A DNA stretch of 64,000 bases from Tretioscincus oriximinensis (taxonomy: Eukaryota; Chordata; Lepidosauria; Squamata; Gymnophthalmidae). The stretch covers positions 1,201,069 through 1,265,068 of the forward strand of contig JAJVDF010000362.1 in NCBI GenBank assembly GCA_022410635.1, in the 5' to 3' direction. Of this stretch, positions 22,029-33,849 are shown piece after piece (the first letter of the stretch is position 1; each line of letters starts with the position of its first letter). Below the pieces are notes generated by a model. The model saw nothing but the letters and a program-made list of their open reading frames with translations. It was not told the DNA's origin and made no database searches. Position numbers and translations under genes: made by a program.

Positions 22029-24004
22029 AGCACTCATTGCTGGGGTCAAATGGTCTTCAGCTAGCTCAGCATTTTCTTTGGAGCTGAATAAGCAGGCAGA
22101 ATCTGCAACACAGCAGAGAGATTTCAAATGCAATTCAAAGAGATGCAAAGGTCCCACACCACTACAAATAACGTATGCCTCCTGCAGCCATGCTCATTCT
22201 CACACAAATTCATTCCAAGTGCACATGGGAAACTGCTTAATCCAGATCAGAAAGCGTTAACTCAGCTGCAGACTTGATTTGTGTGGCCTACTCATAATCT
22301 ATTTCAAATTACTTTCAGGAAAGATTTTGAACCAGATTACCATTTGTCTCATGTAGCCTGTATACTGCTGATCTCCTAGAACCAGATCACCAGATTTGTG
22401 CATAAAGGGCCCATGTTGTTTCATAACATCATTTTGGGATGGAAAGTGTAGCATTTAATATAATACTGTTCAGAAATAACAAAATCCAACAATCAGGTCC
22501 TTAAATCCTTTATTTCTTTCTAAACTTCCTAAATGCATTCCTGCAGATGGAAATAGAATTTTGGGTTTGGTCCTTAGTGATGCCTTATGATTTCTTTACA
22601 CTGTCTTTTGCCAATATTTAATGTAAAGATGACACCAAACTACAGTCCCCATCTTCCTGAATGACCAATGGCCAGAAATACTTGATATCAGAATTCATTA
22701 TCCTAACTTTAATGAATAATATCTCCAACTTCCTAAGACTGTGATTGTTCAAATTTCTTGGTTGCCTGCCAAAATTTAATGTTCTGTTGCATATACCCAG
22801 AATAATTTTGCATAACCTGAAAGATTGCACACAGAATAATACTGTGACTTGTACCTGAGTAACAAGCATGTGAATGAACCAAGCTTTTCTTCCTGCTTTT
22901 CATTGTACTTCTTTCTGCATTTACAGCCATGTCTTATAAAATCACTTCATGCTCTTTCTGTTATTGGAAGAGCCCTTTCAGGTGCCAGAAGGAAAGAAAG
23001 ATGTGCTATTAGATTGCCCAAGAACTGAACGCAGGATGTATCTGATGGCAGACTGTCAGGGGCAGAGAGCATTTTAAGCCAAAAGGGAATGTAATAGCAG
23101 GAACTAAAAGCAGCAGATATTGGTATGTTTGCCAATGTGCACAGATAATGAATGAATCTGCTTACTGGCACACAAAGGATCCAATGCCAGGAAATTGGAA
23201 GATGTTTCAAATTACAGTTTTGACAAAGATGGTAGTACCATTTTTAGAAAATGTCAGATTCTAATTTTGCATGTGGTTGATATTTAAAAATAATTTGCAA
23301 ACAACAATGAAAATGCCATTCAATATATGTCCAACTCATATTATATTCTGCAATATTGTGATTTGAATGTTGGTTACAAGTGGAATATTTACCATATTTT
23401 ATTATTGAAGAATTAATGTGTTGTCTTTCACCCAAGAAGTACAAGATTGACCATCACAATAAAAAACCCACTAAAAACATCTCAAGTGTATTTAAAATAT
23501 AACCCAACTATCCTTTCTAGTAGAATATCACTCAAAGGTCAAAGGTCTGTGTAGAAATATGCATTAAGCAAATGCTGAAATCATTTAATGTATGCATTGA
23601 TAAACCTTCAGAGGGAAGCCGTTTCAAAAGTCTTGGGGGGAGGCCTTCTTGTGTGTGCCTGCTGCTTGTATCTTCAAGAGAAATGGAACTGCAAGAAGAC
23701 TTTGCTTTAAGTTCCCAATACTTGAGCTGGCTTATATGGGAGGAAGCAGTCAATCAGATAGCTGTGGGAGGTTCATCGTTTAGGGCTTTTTAGGATAGCA
23801 TCTAGCTTTTAAATTAGGCTTAGGGTGCACCCACAAGTGTTTTAGGTTGTAAATTGGCAGTAGGAATAAAAAACAAGCAGAATAGAAGATAATCTAGGTG
23901 CCGCTTTCAGGCACCTAGATCTTTTGAATGAGGAATTTGGCCTTATCTTCTACTTGAAAATGTGATTGGTGAGTCAGTGAGCAAGACTGAATGCTAAACT
24001 GAAT
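22029..24004. other. Repeat-poor stretch of about 2 kb, no gene recognised
   Basis: No domain-bearing frame, no clear repeat and no N. Short frames on both strands are under 90 codons. Near the right end, AGACTGAATGCTAAACTG (about 23985) may be a degraded CR1 tail continuing at 24712. Confidence 0.45.
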
Positions 24005-24711
24005 GGCTGCATTTCTATTACAGGAAAAATAAATGGATTCAAATACTGTGTGGCTTTGAAATATGGCAGGCAATTTCTATTAAATTCAAATGGAAACTGC
24101 TTTCACCATGCATCATTTGCAAAGCCACACATTTTCAGTGCAGAGTTTGCTCAGAAAATCACACCAGAGTGCACTTAACACAGTTTGTGTTAAGTGTATT
24201 CTGGCAATGCTTTTGCCTTGGACTCAGATAAGACAGCTGACTGTCCAATAAGAGCCCATTCCTTGGAGGTCCCCCCCAAAAAGGACTGGGGTCCAAATCA
24301 CTGTGGGTCTCCCCATTGCTTCTACTGCCTTGAAGTTTCAAATGTCACTCATTGGCTCCAGGGTGAGACATCTGAACTGCTTTCACCAGCACCAGAAGGA
24401 ATGGAGAGACCTGCAGCAACCTGCTATCATGGATCCCAGTCTTTGGTCCTGCTTATGGCTCTGGGAGGGAAATCTCTGCTTTTACGCAAGTGGAAATTTG
24501 TGCAAAAGTAGAAACTTTTTCTAAAAAAAAGCTGCATTGTTTATGATTGCATGGTGAGTGCAGGTGGGTGGCTCCACAGTTTCCCTTGTGTCCTGTCAAG
24601 CTACTGATTTGCACCCAAAATGGGGCAGGGAACCAGGGAAAAAAGCAAAGTGGATTTAAATCCCCTTCACTGTTTCCAATTCAGATTTATCCCGCTAGTG
24701 CGAATGCAGCC
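24005..24711. mobile_element. DNA element with GGCTGCATT inverted ends, family D, copy 1
   Basis: The left end GGCTGCATTTCTATTAC and the right end GCTAGTGCGAATGCAGCC are inverted relative to each other. The ends of the copy starting at 54396 read GGCTGCATTTGCACTA, a better match. The interior has CAGAGTTTGCTCAGAAAATC and CACTTAACACAGTTTGTG, also seen in diverged form at 60195-60730 (reverse) and 63607-64000. No transposase frame is visible; the 105-codon frame at 24194-24511 has no domain. Confidence 0.55.
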
Positions 24712-24770
24712 GATAGGTTGTGATCTGATCCAGCAGGGGCTTTTTTTATGTTCTTTGCGATTCACAAATT
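24712..24770 (+). mobile_element. CR1 LINE extreme 3' end
   Basis: TGATCTGATCCAGCAGGGGC then TTTTTTTATGTTCTT matches the last bases of the TTCTTATG-tailed CR1s. It abuts the right end of the family D element, which may have split an older CR1 tail. Confidence 0.5.
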
Positions 24771-25071
24771 GCATACTTGCTTCCCTCTAATGATAAGGAT
24801 TAAAAGTGTAAATAGTAAGGGCCTGTTGTCTGTACAAAATATAATAATTCAAATGGTGAGAAAATCAATGTTTTTATTGAATATTATTTATAAAGCAAAG
24901 CAGAATACAAAATAAGGCCTAGCAAATTGCGGGTTCCACTAAACATAAATAAATAAGTAAATAAAGGAAAGTGAATGAAAGGATAAATGTTTTCATTCAC
25001 ATGAGGCAGATATGGCAAGATTTCAAGCCTCAATGACTTTGATTAACATTAAAGTCATATACTGAGAAAAT
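24771..25071. other. No gene; AAATAAATAAGTAAATAAA tract
   Basis: A short AT-rich simple repeat lies at about 24946-24966. Nothing else. Confidence 0.4.
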
Positions 25072-25185
25072 AGATGTGTCTACGAAAGCTCATGTCACCT
25101 ACCTTCCTCTTGTTAGTCTCCAAGTGTTATAATCCCCCTTGCTGGACTTTCTAATAGACTAACATAGCTATTTCTGGAAAATTGA
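25072..25185 (+). mobile_element. Interspersed repeat family C, copy 2
   Basis: TCTACGAAAGCTCATGTCAC, TTGTTAGTCTCCAAGTGTTA and TAGACTAACATAGCTATTTC match a widespread reptile interspersed repeat whose class I cannot name. The same right part follows the palindrome at 19103-19177. Confidence 0.5.
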
Positions 25186-25530
25186 TTAATGTCATATGTC
25201 AATGAACAGGGATAACATTGTTGAGTAGAAGTCACATACAAAAAGCATGTGGCAAAAGGTAAAGAGAAGCTCACCTAGGGGAGTTTCTGTATTGGGCTCT
25301 AGATTTCTTACTCAGAAATCTTACTGGGGTATACATATCTTATTTTATATATAATGAACAACCCTCCAACTTAAACAAAATGCCATGATAAATATCAAGA
25401 ACGGCATAAACGTTTCTGCTTCTCAAAGCTGAGTGAAACTTTTAAAATATAATTCCTCCAACACCACGTAGAGCACCAACAGACAAATTCTGCTACCCAG
25501 TCGATTTCCTGAAAATTGCAGCCAGTCCTA

Positions 25531-25710
25531 GGCTTTGTCTACAAGGAGCCTTATTCTGGGATATACCTCAGAATAGGAGCCTGCCATCCGCATGCTAGTG
25601 TAGACTATGGCAGGCCCTGAATGGGCCCCAACATAGTCTATACTGGAATGTGGATGGCCAAGCTCTGTCCTGAGATGTTACAAAAAATAAGGCTCTGTGT
25701 GGACAGGGCC
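25531..25710. mobile_element. Palindromic DNA element, family B, copy 3 (full)
   Basis: This is the most complete copy, with arms of about 80 bp. The left arm starts GGCTTTGTCTACAAGGAGCC and the right arm ends AGGCTCTGTGTGGACAGGGCC as read on the plus strand. Inner parts CATGCTAGTGTAGACTATG and CATAGTCTATACTGGAATG also pair. It has no coding capacity. Confidence 0.72.
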
Positions 25711-26029
25711 TTAGCCATAGATAATATTGAACATTCAATTTACAGCCTCTTAGCAGTGTTATTTATACTATGTATTTTAGATCAGAATGTGTTTTAGACA
25801 CCCTTAGAAGTTTTTCCAAGTGTCTTTGAATTTTCTGAATATCGAATAATGTTAAAAATATAATAAACAGGTCTGTTATTCTGGGGCATTAAGATGGATT
25901 TAACCTGAACGATGTTCATAGATAATGAAGGAGAGGATTCTTCACTGACAAAAAAACCCAGAATGCACATTGCTTTTCTTCCTTCTTTGCAACCCAGATT
26001 TTGCAAGCAACTCCTTTATTGAAGAATGT
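25711..26029. other. No feature recognised
   Basis: Nothing supported. Confidence 0.4.
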
Positions 26030-26223
26030 GGAGCAGGAGCAGGAGGAGAAGTAGAAGAAGAAGGAGGAGGGACTCAGAACAGCTTGCCTTACAGGGATAA
26101 TTTTTGCCCAAAGACTTACATATTATTCACTCTTCCCCCACCAAGCCAATGATGGTACATATTTATCTAGTTGAAATGCAGATTACAAATTTGCATTTCT
26201 TTTGAATAGCTGAGTTGGCTAGA

Positions 26224-26474
26224 GCTGAAGGGAAGAAGAAGGAGAATGAGAAGGAGAAGGAGAAGGAGAAGGAGAAGGAGAAAAAGAAGAAGAAGAAGAA
26301 GAAGAAGAAGAAGAAGAAGAAGAAGAAGAAGAAGAAGAAGAAGAAGAAGAAGAAGAAGAAGAAGAAGAAGAAGAAGAANAGAAGAAGAAGAAGAAGAAGA
26401 AGAAGAAGAAGAAGAAGAAGAAGAAGAAGAAGAAGAAGAAGAAGAAGAAGAAGAAGAAGAAGAAGAAGAAGAAG
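26224..26474. repeat. (GAA)n microsatellite, expanded SINE tail
   Basis: The start is mixed GAAGG/GAGAAG units. From about 26280 it is almost pure GAA/AAG for some 195 bases, with one N at 26379 that also shifts the phase. It is the tail of the minus-strand SINE to its right, grown far beyond the 3-5 units of the other copies. One strand is all purine, so triplex formation is possible. Frames of poly-Lys, poly-Arg and poly-Glu here are artefacts. Confidence 0.93.
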
Positions 26475-26764
26475 GGGGTTCTTATACCCCACTTTTTTCA
26501 CCTTTCAAAGGGACTCAAAGTGGCTTACATGGATACATTTTGCCCGAAGGCTGACATTCTATCTTCCCCACCAGGCTGTGGTGGTTCCCATGTATCTACT
26601 TGCAGTCAGTTGCAATTTCTTGCAATTCATGCTTTTGAATAGCTGGGTTGGCTAGAGCTACAGGCTAGCGGAAGGTGCTCACCCCTCCCCATGTCCGACA
26701 CAGGGCTTCTAAACCCGATCTCCCAGATGAGAGACCATTTTCTTAGCGACTGAGCTATCCATAC
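26475..26764 (-). mobile_element. tRNA-derived SINE (family S), young copy
   Basis: Read on the minus strand: the tRNA-like head (plus-strand TTCTTAGCGACTGAGCTATC near 26738), box B in CAGGGCTTCTAAACCC (26701-26716) with one base off the consensus, a full body, and the LINE-like end GGGGTTCTTATACCCCAC at 26475. It is 90% or more like the copy at 9281-10090 by eye. Confidence 0.82.
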
Positions 26765-26807
26765 ATCAGATGTGAGACCGTCCCCTTAGCGACTGCACCA
26801 CTCTTAG

Positions 26808-27461
26808 TTTAAATATCATGCAAATTAAAAACCTTAGCCTTGCTGCCTGTGCATTCCAAGTAGTCCCCTGGGCTTGAGACCCTCCTCCTGCACCGTCATC
26901 CCCTGTTGCTCTCCTCAACTGGTAGCTGTCCAAGAAACAGCTTTCTGTAGACAATGGCAGGAGCTCATTGGCATCCAAAGAGTTCTATTAGTGTAGCACT
27001 ATTGATCCTACCCATTAAAAACAATTCTATACTATGGCCTGGTGAAGATCACTGAAAACAGGAAATGGGCTGGAGACATTCCTGTGTAAATAATGTGGTC
27101 ATACCATTGATAGCATATTAAGCAGCATTAAGCTGTCTCTTATTTATTCTATTATAATTGGATATTCTGGAATGAAGTATGGATATTCCAAAACCAAGCA
27201 GTTCAGTTAGTGCTTTATTCCAGAATACCCATGTATAATGGAATCAGAAAATGCTGTATCTTTGTAATTTTGGACACTGGTACTCTGCCATAGCCCAGGA
27301 TCTGTTTACCACTTAGGATGCATTATTGTCCTGTGGCTAGTGTGTGCCATACATTTCAGGTCATTTGGGGATGTAAAATCTTAGACAGGTAAGGAATTTA
27401 GGATTATAATCTGGCACCCATAATACATTTTGTCTCAAAGTTACTGTAGAAGTAAATATCC
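26808..27461. other. No gene; possible short DNA element at 27136-27245
   Basis: GGATATTCTGGAATGAAG and GCTTTATTCCAGAATACCC (about 27159-27229) are an inverted pair. A similar GCATGGCTATTCTGAAATAA word occurs at about 59929. Otherwise nothing. Confidence 0.4.
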
Positions 27462-27791
27462 CAGGGATCCTCAAACTTTTTAAACAGGGGTCAGTTCACT
27501 GTTCCTCAAACCATTGGAGGGTCGGACTATAATTTAAAAAAAAACTATGAACAAATTCTTATGAACACTGCACATATCTTATCTGAATCCCACGTTCCTC
27601 TCCTAGACGCTGCTGAAGAACTGGAGCCAGGAAGGGAGGAGGAAGACAGGAAGGAGGGGAGGAAAGAAGGGAAAGAAGAAAGAGGAGAAAGAAAAGAGAG
27701 GAGGGAGGGAAGCAGCTGGTGCTGTTGTGGGCTGGATAAATGTCCTCAGCAGGCCGCATGTGGCACCCGGGCCGTAGTTTAAGGACCCCTG
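27462..27791. mobile_element. hAT-like non-autonomous DNA element with purine tract
   Basis: The ends are inverted: CAGGGATCCTCAAACTTTTT at the left and GTAGTTTAAGGACCCCTG at the right, the latter the complement of a CAGGGGTCC end. Interior words such as GGGTCGGACTATAATTTAAA and GAACACTGCACATATCTTAT are typical of a hAT-type repeat group known from vertebrates. The flanks AAATATCC and CAATAGCC agree at 6 of 8. A G/A-only tract fills about 27630-27712. It contains no transposase. Confidence 0.7.
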
Positions 27792-28798
27792 CAATAGCCT
27801 ATGTGGTCCATAGATTGAATTAGATAAGGAGCTTTGGCTGGACATCTCCTTTGATCTTGATAGACCACAGTTTAATTTGCAATTGTCTTCAATTCACACT
27901 AGTGTTTCTTTCCATGAGCACAATCTTTTTGAAGAGGAAACATATAACCAGTATGGTTAGCAACACAGCTCACTTCTGTTTAGCCTTATGATTATTTTGA
28001 ATACAATACTTTTTAATTAAAGGGATTCTCATTAATAAGTACAAGATCAAATCTATGGGGCACGAGAGCCCTTTGTGTATTTGTGCAGTGCTCTGTGAGC
28101 GTGTTGTTGAGGTGGTTTTGCCTGTAAGTAATGTAACCTATTTCAAAATAGTCTGAAAATGACTGGCCAGAACTCAAAGTGTTATTCTTAGATAAGAAAA
28201 TGGGAATCATTTTGTGTTTTTTCCATGCTTGAGAAGTTAATTGAGCTACTCTTTCTTTTATTTAATATGTGCAACTAGACTGGATTTTTTAAAAGATATA
28301 ATCATTATTCAAATTTATGTTTACTCCTTTTCTTTGCATTTTCATTTCACTTTTCTATACACAGTGGTATTTGAATATTCAGCATCCAGGCTGGAAACAG
28401 GCAGCTAAATGGGCTGCTACTGGGTGTTCACAGCAAGGTGCTTTTCTTCTCTTTAATTACGTGATCATAATTCTTGCAAACTTTCTATTTATCAGGCAGA
28501 TGGGGGGGAAGCAGCACTTTTTACAGAATGAATGGAAGACAAAAGAGGCTGTTTTTAGAAGTGCTCAAATATTTGAAAGGAAATAGCAAGCTATTTTTTT
28601 CTTTCAAAAATCGTATTTTCCTTTAACGTGCTCTATTTTATGAAAATATATTTAAATGTTGACTATTCAAGCATAACCATTTTTGTTTGCTTTAATCCTA
28701 ACAGTTCGTTCTAATTATTCATTTAAGCAATTTTTTTATTTGGGACCTGAGACATTTTTCCTGAGCTGTCGTAATGCATCCTTTAAGTAACTCTAATA
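27792..28798. other. Repeat-poor stretch, no gene recognised
   Basis: There is no repeat and no N. The 89-codon frame at 28317-28586 has a hydrophobic start and KR-rich end but no recognisable domain. The T-rich part at 28600-28790 could hold non-coding function, but nothing shows it. Confidence 0.4.
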
Positions 28799-29377
28799 GA
28801 GGCTGCATCCACACACGTGATTTATGACTGCATAGGAGTGCCTTCACGGTGCCTCCTGCAGACATAATGGTGGGTTGTGAGTGATGTAGTTGCTACAGAT
28901 CTTCCGTTGGGCACACTTACCATGGTTTAANAGTCAGTGCAGTAGGCAGCATAGGAGATGTGGCCTGTATTTTCCAAACTGAATTTGTGCTGAGGCTTAA
29001 ACTTCCTTAAAACAATCTGTTTTCAGCTCTCTTGGCNCAGATCTCCGATTTACTGCTTCTTCTTTGAGTGTGGCTTCCGTCAATCAGAACTGAGCCCTGC
29101 AAAGCAGGATGGACTCAGTGGCTCTTGGCCACTCAAGGGACAGAGCTCCCTTCCTCCTGCCCACCTGTGGCTGCCGGCAAGCCATGCATGCAGACGGAGG
29201 GTCCTCTGCGTCAACCCCACAATAGCAGGTAAGCCCGCTTTTTACCCCTTCGTGTGTGGATGCAGCCTCAGATTGTCTTAAGGATGTTTAAACCTCAACA
29301 CAAATTCAGTTTGGAAAATACAAGCCACATCTCCTATGCTGCCGGCTGCACTGACTTTTAAAGTGTGCCTGTGGTTG
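28799..29377. mobile_element. Composite fold-back DNA element
   Basis: A perfect 19-bp inverted pair delimits 28799-29269: GAGGCTGCATCCACACACG and its complement at 29251-29269. A second, longer inverted pair overlaps it. About 105 bases at 28911-29021 (GGCACACTT, GTCAGTGCAGTAGGCAGC, CCAAACTGAATTTGTGCTGA) pair with 29271-29377. The right arm of the second pair begins immediately outside the right end of the first. I infer two nested or recombined MITE-like elements. The roughly 200-bp centre (29040-29240) is richer in GC than its surroundings and has no ORF. Confidence 0.65.
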
Positions 29378-29463
29378 GGGTAAGAGCAATGTGAGATTGG
29401 ACTGGGCTTGTGGAGATATAGGAGTCAGTGGGGGAGGGAAGAAAGCTAAAATTTGGTCCCATA

Positions 29464-30135
29464 ATTTATTTATTTTATTTTATTTATTTATTTATTTTTA
29501 TTTGCATTTCTATACTGCTCCACACCCAATGGTCTGAGGGCAGTTAACAATAAAAACAGAATTAACATATTGAAAATGACCATGCTGGAAAGAAGGGAAT
29601 GCATGCTGGGTTTTTTTTTTCAGCCAAAGAGCAGGTTAAAAAGGTTTAGTAACTTTCTGAATGCAATTATACATTGATGGTAATTGATTTGGGGGAGACT
29701 GTTCCATAGTCTAGGGGCAGCCAGTGAGAAGGCCCTGTCCTTGCTTCCCACTTTCTTTGCTGTTGAGAGTGGTGCCACAACCTGCATATGCAGATTCATA
29801 TGGTAGAATATGTTTCTTTAGATATTTGGGACCCAACTTATTTAGGGCCTTATACTGTGAGATAAAGTTAGTCCCTTGCATTGGGCTTGGTAGCAAACTG
29901 GCAGCCATTACAGCGGGTTATGTTTCAGCCAGATGTTTCAGTCAGCAATCTAGCAGCTGCAGCTTCTGACCCATTTTCAAGGGCAGCCCCATATAGAGNG
30001 CCTTACAATAATCCAATCTGGACATTACCATATCGTGGATTACTGTGGTCAGAACATCCCTGTCAAGAAGTGGCCATAACTGGTGAACCAGACATAACTG
30101 GAAGTAGGTACTGTTGGAAGTAGGCATTCCATTAG
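29464..30135 (-). mobile_element. L2 LINE, C-terminal region and 3' UTR
   Basis: The tail TTTATTTATTTATTTTTATT at the left is followed by GGTCTGAGGGCAGTTAACAA, GAGACTGTTCCATAGTCTAG and TTTAGATATTTGGGACCCA. At 29942-30127 the minus frame reads LVHQLWPLLDRDVLTTVIHD and SRLDYCK, the known C-terminal domain of L2 ORF2. An N at 29999 interrupts it. Upstream RT sequence is missing. Confidence 0.85.
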
Positions 30136-31152
30136 CAGTGCCCCTTTCTCACATCCTCTACCTCTGGGCTCCCAGGATATCCCCACTCCTGGTGATCTTT
30201 CCACCTCGGCAGGCCCTATAGTAGGGCCCCTGCTTTACTCTGATATGCTGTGAACATTGATGGCAGTGTGTTTGTCCACAACCAGATTATCAAACTCAAT
30301 GATTTCTACACCTTTAATTATGACTAATCAACTAACTCATTTAATAGATTATATTTTTTATTCTGTGATCATCAAGGACAACTGTAGCTGCTATCATAGG
30401 AACAAAAATATCTGCATATTATTGTGATACAAATACTTTCTGCAACAGAATGTTTTAATCTTTTTATTTTTTAGAAAAGCTGAATATTTATTTTGGGATA
30501 CTTTTTTATATTTACTGCATTAGCCACAAAATAATTCTTCCTCTTATAGTCCATTTGTGACTAGATGGAAGAATAGACTGCCAATAACATTTTTACAGTC
30601 TTATAAATATGGATTCAATTGCTTATTATGATGGCAGTGATAAAGAGGATGGAAACATTTTAAAATTCTGTAGCATGCTGTCCAATTACTATACAAAAGC
30701 AGCCAAGATACATGGCTACTCCCAATTCAATTTATAAAATGAAATCAATGTCAATCGCATACGACAAGCTCTGTTGTGCATCGTGATTCACATCTGTAAA
30801 GAGACTGTAGGAAATCTGTGCAACTGCAAATACAGAAGTTAATTATGCCTGAACTATTGACAGAATATGCAGATTTCTTGCACACCATTAGCCAACTAGG
30901 AAGATGCTGTTAATCTTTGATCTGACAAACATGTACTTGAGATAGCAGGAAAAAAACTGCAAATGTGAATCAGCATACAGTAGCTATTTGATTTACAGTA
31001 CTTTAAAAAAGCTGCATTTTCTGTCTTTGAAAAAGCACTTCATATGATAGAAACTGACATATTACCTACATTGAGATCAGGAATTTAAAGTATTGGAGTA
31101 TGTGTGTGTTGGAATCCTGCCTGAAAATGGGGCTTTGTCTGACAAAACTCTT
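30136..31152. other. AT-rich sequence, no gene recognised
   Basis: No repeat or domain-bearing frame. Confidence 0.4.
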
Positions 31153-31193
31153 AGTTTAGAATCATAGAATTATAGAGTTGGAAGGGACCAGCT
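31153..31193 (-). mobile_element. CR1 LINE extreme 3' end (about 40 bp)
   Basis: AATCATAGAATTATAGAGTT then GGAAGGGACCA is the complement of the classical CR1 terminus with the ATTCTATG repeat unit. Confidence 0.75.
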
Positions 31194-32746
31194 CTATAAT
31201 TTTACTAATATGAAGTTCCAAATTATGTGCTTATTGTTCCTTTATGCCTCCAGCAACCTGAAGTTTCTTCCAGGCTCTATAAGGATGGAGACTATGGGTT
31301 GATAACACACTTTTGGTTGAGGAAAAGCACTGTGACTGGACCAATTGCATCTGCTTACTGCACTGTTCTTCTAAAATGTTCTAATATCATATCTGCAGTG
31401 AATAGTTAAAAGCACTGTATGTTCCAGACCAACCAGAGAAACATGAGGTGAGATGCTCAGGCTTCNGGTCCAAAGAAACCCAACTGCTTTCCCCCTAAGT
31501 GTGATTGGATGAAGGAAATTTCTTTTGTNCAATTGCAGTGAGGAGCAGCAGTCTGGCCCAGAAATCGGAAGAACGCTTCAAATCTTAATTGAACAGCAAC
31601 CTCCTTTGCTTCCATCCTGCTATTGGAAGTGAGAAAACATTGGTCCATTACTTGTATCAGGCTCAGGTTCAGGGAATGGATACTAACACAGTAAGTACAA
31701 AAATGCCCTTTGGCACCTTCCACATGGCCACTTTGATCACCTTATGGGTCAGTAATAAGGAGAGAAGCACAAATGCTCCCATCTTCATTCAGCCTCCACA
31801 ACTCTGGAACCCAGATCAGAAGAAACAGGATGGTGTGTGTGTGTGTGTGGGGGGGGGGGGTTAGTCCCATCAGGAAATATATTATTAGTAGTGCAGACAT
31901 TATGCTTTCTTGATTTTGTTTCTTAGATCTTCTCATATATATATAATTTGTGTACATATTATGTAATCACAAATATGAAGCCTATCCTACGGTTGCTTGG
32001 TGCCCAGACAGCTGGACAGCATTGCNTTGACTGTGGGGTGAATGTGAGTACTTATTTAAGTCTGGTGCTGATTTGGCACAATGTGTGCCCAGCATTTTCA
32101 TACCCTGCACATGTATGACATCTCCCTCTATGATGACAGCTCCTGACAGCAAGCAGAATCCAGATAAATAATCCCTTGCACTATAATGGGAAAAAGCAAT
32201 TCCAGAAATATTTCCCCACCCTTTAGATCTGCCTTTATTTAGTACTATAATGGTGTTTTGTTGCACTGCTATGACATGAATGCCACTAAACTGTGAGGCA
32301 ATCCCAACATAGTTTAGTACAGGGCTAAGTACACCGTTAGTGCTACATAAGTAAATAAATAAGTAGATGAATAAATAAATAGTAGCAGTAGTAATTGCAC
32401 AATAATAGTGCTAAAAATATCCTGGCTATATCCAGCCTAGTTTAACTTGCTTTACAGAGTCCTTGAGAGGCCAACATGAGGAAGGAAAAAAGTGAGATCT
32501 TTGGAGAAGAAATGGGATAGAAATTCAGTTACAATGATTACATTTGTAGATTGCAGAGACTGGTTTTATTTAAAATGCCAGAACAATATTTGCAGTGGAA
32601 TATTTGAAGATCACCCATATTCTAGCACGGTGATTATTTGGCAAACGTGAAACTGGAAATCTTATGGATTTTGTGTTTCCGCTGCAATATTCATCTGCAT
32701 TAACAGAAAGGAGAAAACCAAAGTGGTACTAAAATAGTTTAAAAGT
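31194..32746. other. No gene; simple repeats
   Basis: A (GT)n run followed by G12 stands at 31832-31860, and an AAATAAATAAGT-type tract at about 32347-32385. No gene is seen. Confidence 0.45.
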
Positions 32747-32891
32747 GGCAGCATTCACATTCTAATNCCTTAATCCAAATTAACGCCCAAAATTTCAATT
32801 CCAAAACGTGTTTTGTGACCTTTAACACTGACACTTCNTATCACTTATAACCCACCTTTGAGCGTCTTTCTTAATGTGTGCAAATGCAGCC
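32747..32891. mobile_element. Short DNA element with GGC(T/A)GCATT ends
   Basis: The left end GGCAGCATTCACATTCTAAT pairs with the right end, whose complement reads GGCTGCATTTGCACACATTA. The flanks TTTAAAAG and TTTAAATC agree at 6 of 8. Three N lie inside or near it. MITE-like by inference. Confidence 0.5.
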
Positions 32892-33849
32892 TTTAAATCT
32901 ACAGGTAAATGATTAACAGTACTCAGGATCANCTCCTGCAGTTCTCAAACTCACGCAAAAAGCAAACCATGCAGAAACAACTCAGAAATAGTACCAATCA
33001 CCCCTATTAATCTCAAGAGGAGGAGGAAGAGAATTAGATTAGACATTGCAAGACTGGACCTTATTAATTGGGAATCGAATGGCCTTTTAAGAAAGAAAGT
33101 GAGGGATTCATAACCTTGTGGTTATGTCATAGGATACTGCAATTTGTTAATAAAAGCCATGTCAGCCTCTGGGCAGATTTCATTTCTTTGAAAATATAGT
33201 CTGAATTGAAGGTCACTGTGATTAGTTACAAGCAGATATGTTTTGATTTACCCTCCCTGTGAGTTGTGCAGCCATTGCCCTTTTCCTAGTTCGACGCACT
33301 GTCTTTGTGACTAATGGTGAGTAAGCATGAGGGGTAGTGATGCTCCATTGGCTGTTTGTCAAATCAGTCACTGGTGGAAATCCAGTGTATGTTTTGCATT
33401 CCTTTTTGACAAATCAGCTGGAAGGCAAATAGAGGACATGGATCTCAAAATGTGGGGAGTTGTCCTAGAATGTGTCAGAAATACAGATGCCAGTAGTGTA
33501 GGAGTTGCAGTGTTAGCAGATTCTTGGGAATGAGCATTGTTGGTCACAGTGGACTCCTGCCATTCATTTGTGTCACAGTCTTAAGAATGCAATGAAACAA
33601 AAGTACAATTGCTAATAACAAAAGCATTAGAAGCCTTCTTAGATCAGCCCACAATGCAAATAGTATGATATCCTGCCTTCCACAATTTATTATTATAATT
33701 TATTTATATAGTGTCATCAAAGTACATGGTTTGTTCAATTCATAAATACAAAATGGAGCACTAAAATTCTATTAAACCTGCCAGTGCAATCAACTAATTG
33801 CTTGTGGAAAATTTTTAAGCAGAAGATTAAAACAATACCTTCACTTGTT
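32892..33849. other. No gene; possible LINE terminus near 33680-33730
   Basis: TTATTTATATAGTGTCATCA followed by AAGTACATGG resembles a LINE 3' terminus seen in other vertebrates, but I cannot name the family. Otherwise nothing. Confidence 0.35.

Larger units (their letters stand above)
26030..26807 (-). mobile_element. tRNA-derived SINE (family S), older copy split by a younger SINE
   Basis: The tail and body lie at 26030-26223 (GTAGAAGAAGAAGGAGG, TTTTTGCCCAAAGACTTAC, GAATAGCTGAGTTGGCTAGA). The tRNA-like head resurfaces at 26766-26807 (ATGTGAGACCGTCCCCTTAG, CGACTGCACCACTC). Between them sits a second SINE with its tail. The part joining body and head is missing, so a deletion accompanied the insertion, or unequal recombination formed the structure. 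Confidence 0.65.

Noticed and set aside
26215..26655. Frames of poly-Lys, poly-Arg and poly-Glu up to 146 codons
   Set aside because: They are translations of a GAA microsatellite; all three frames and both strands are open only because of the repeat.
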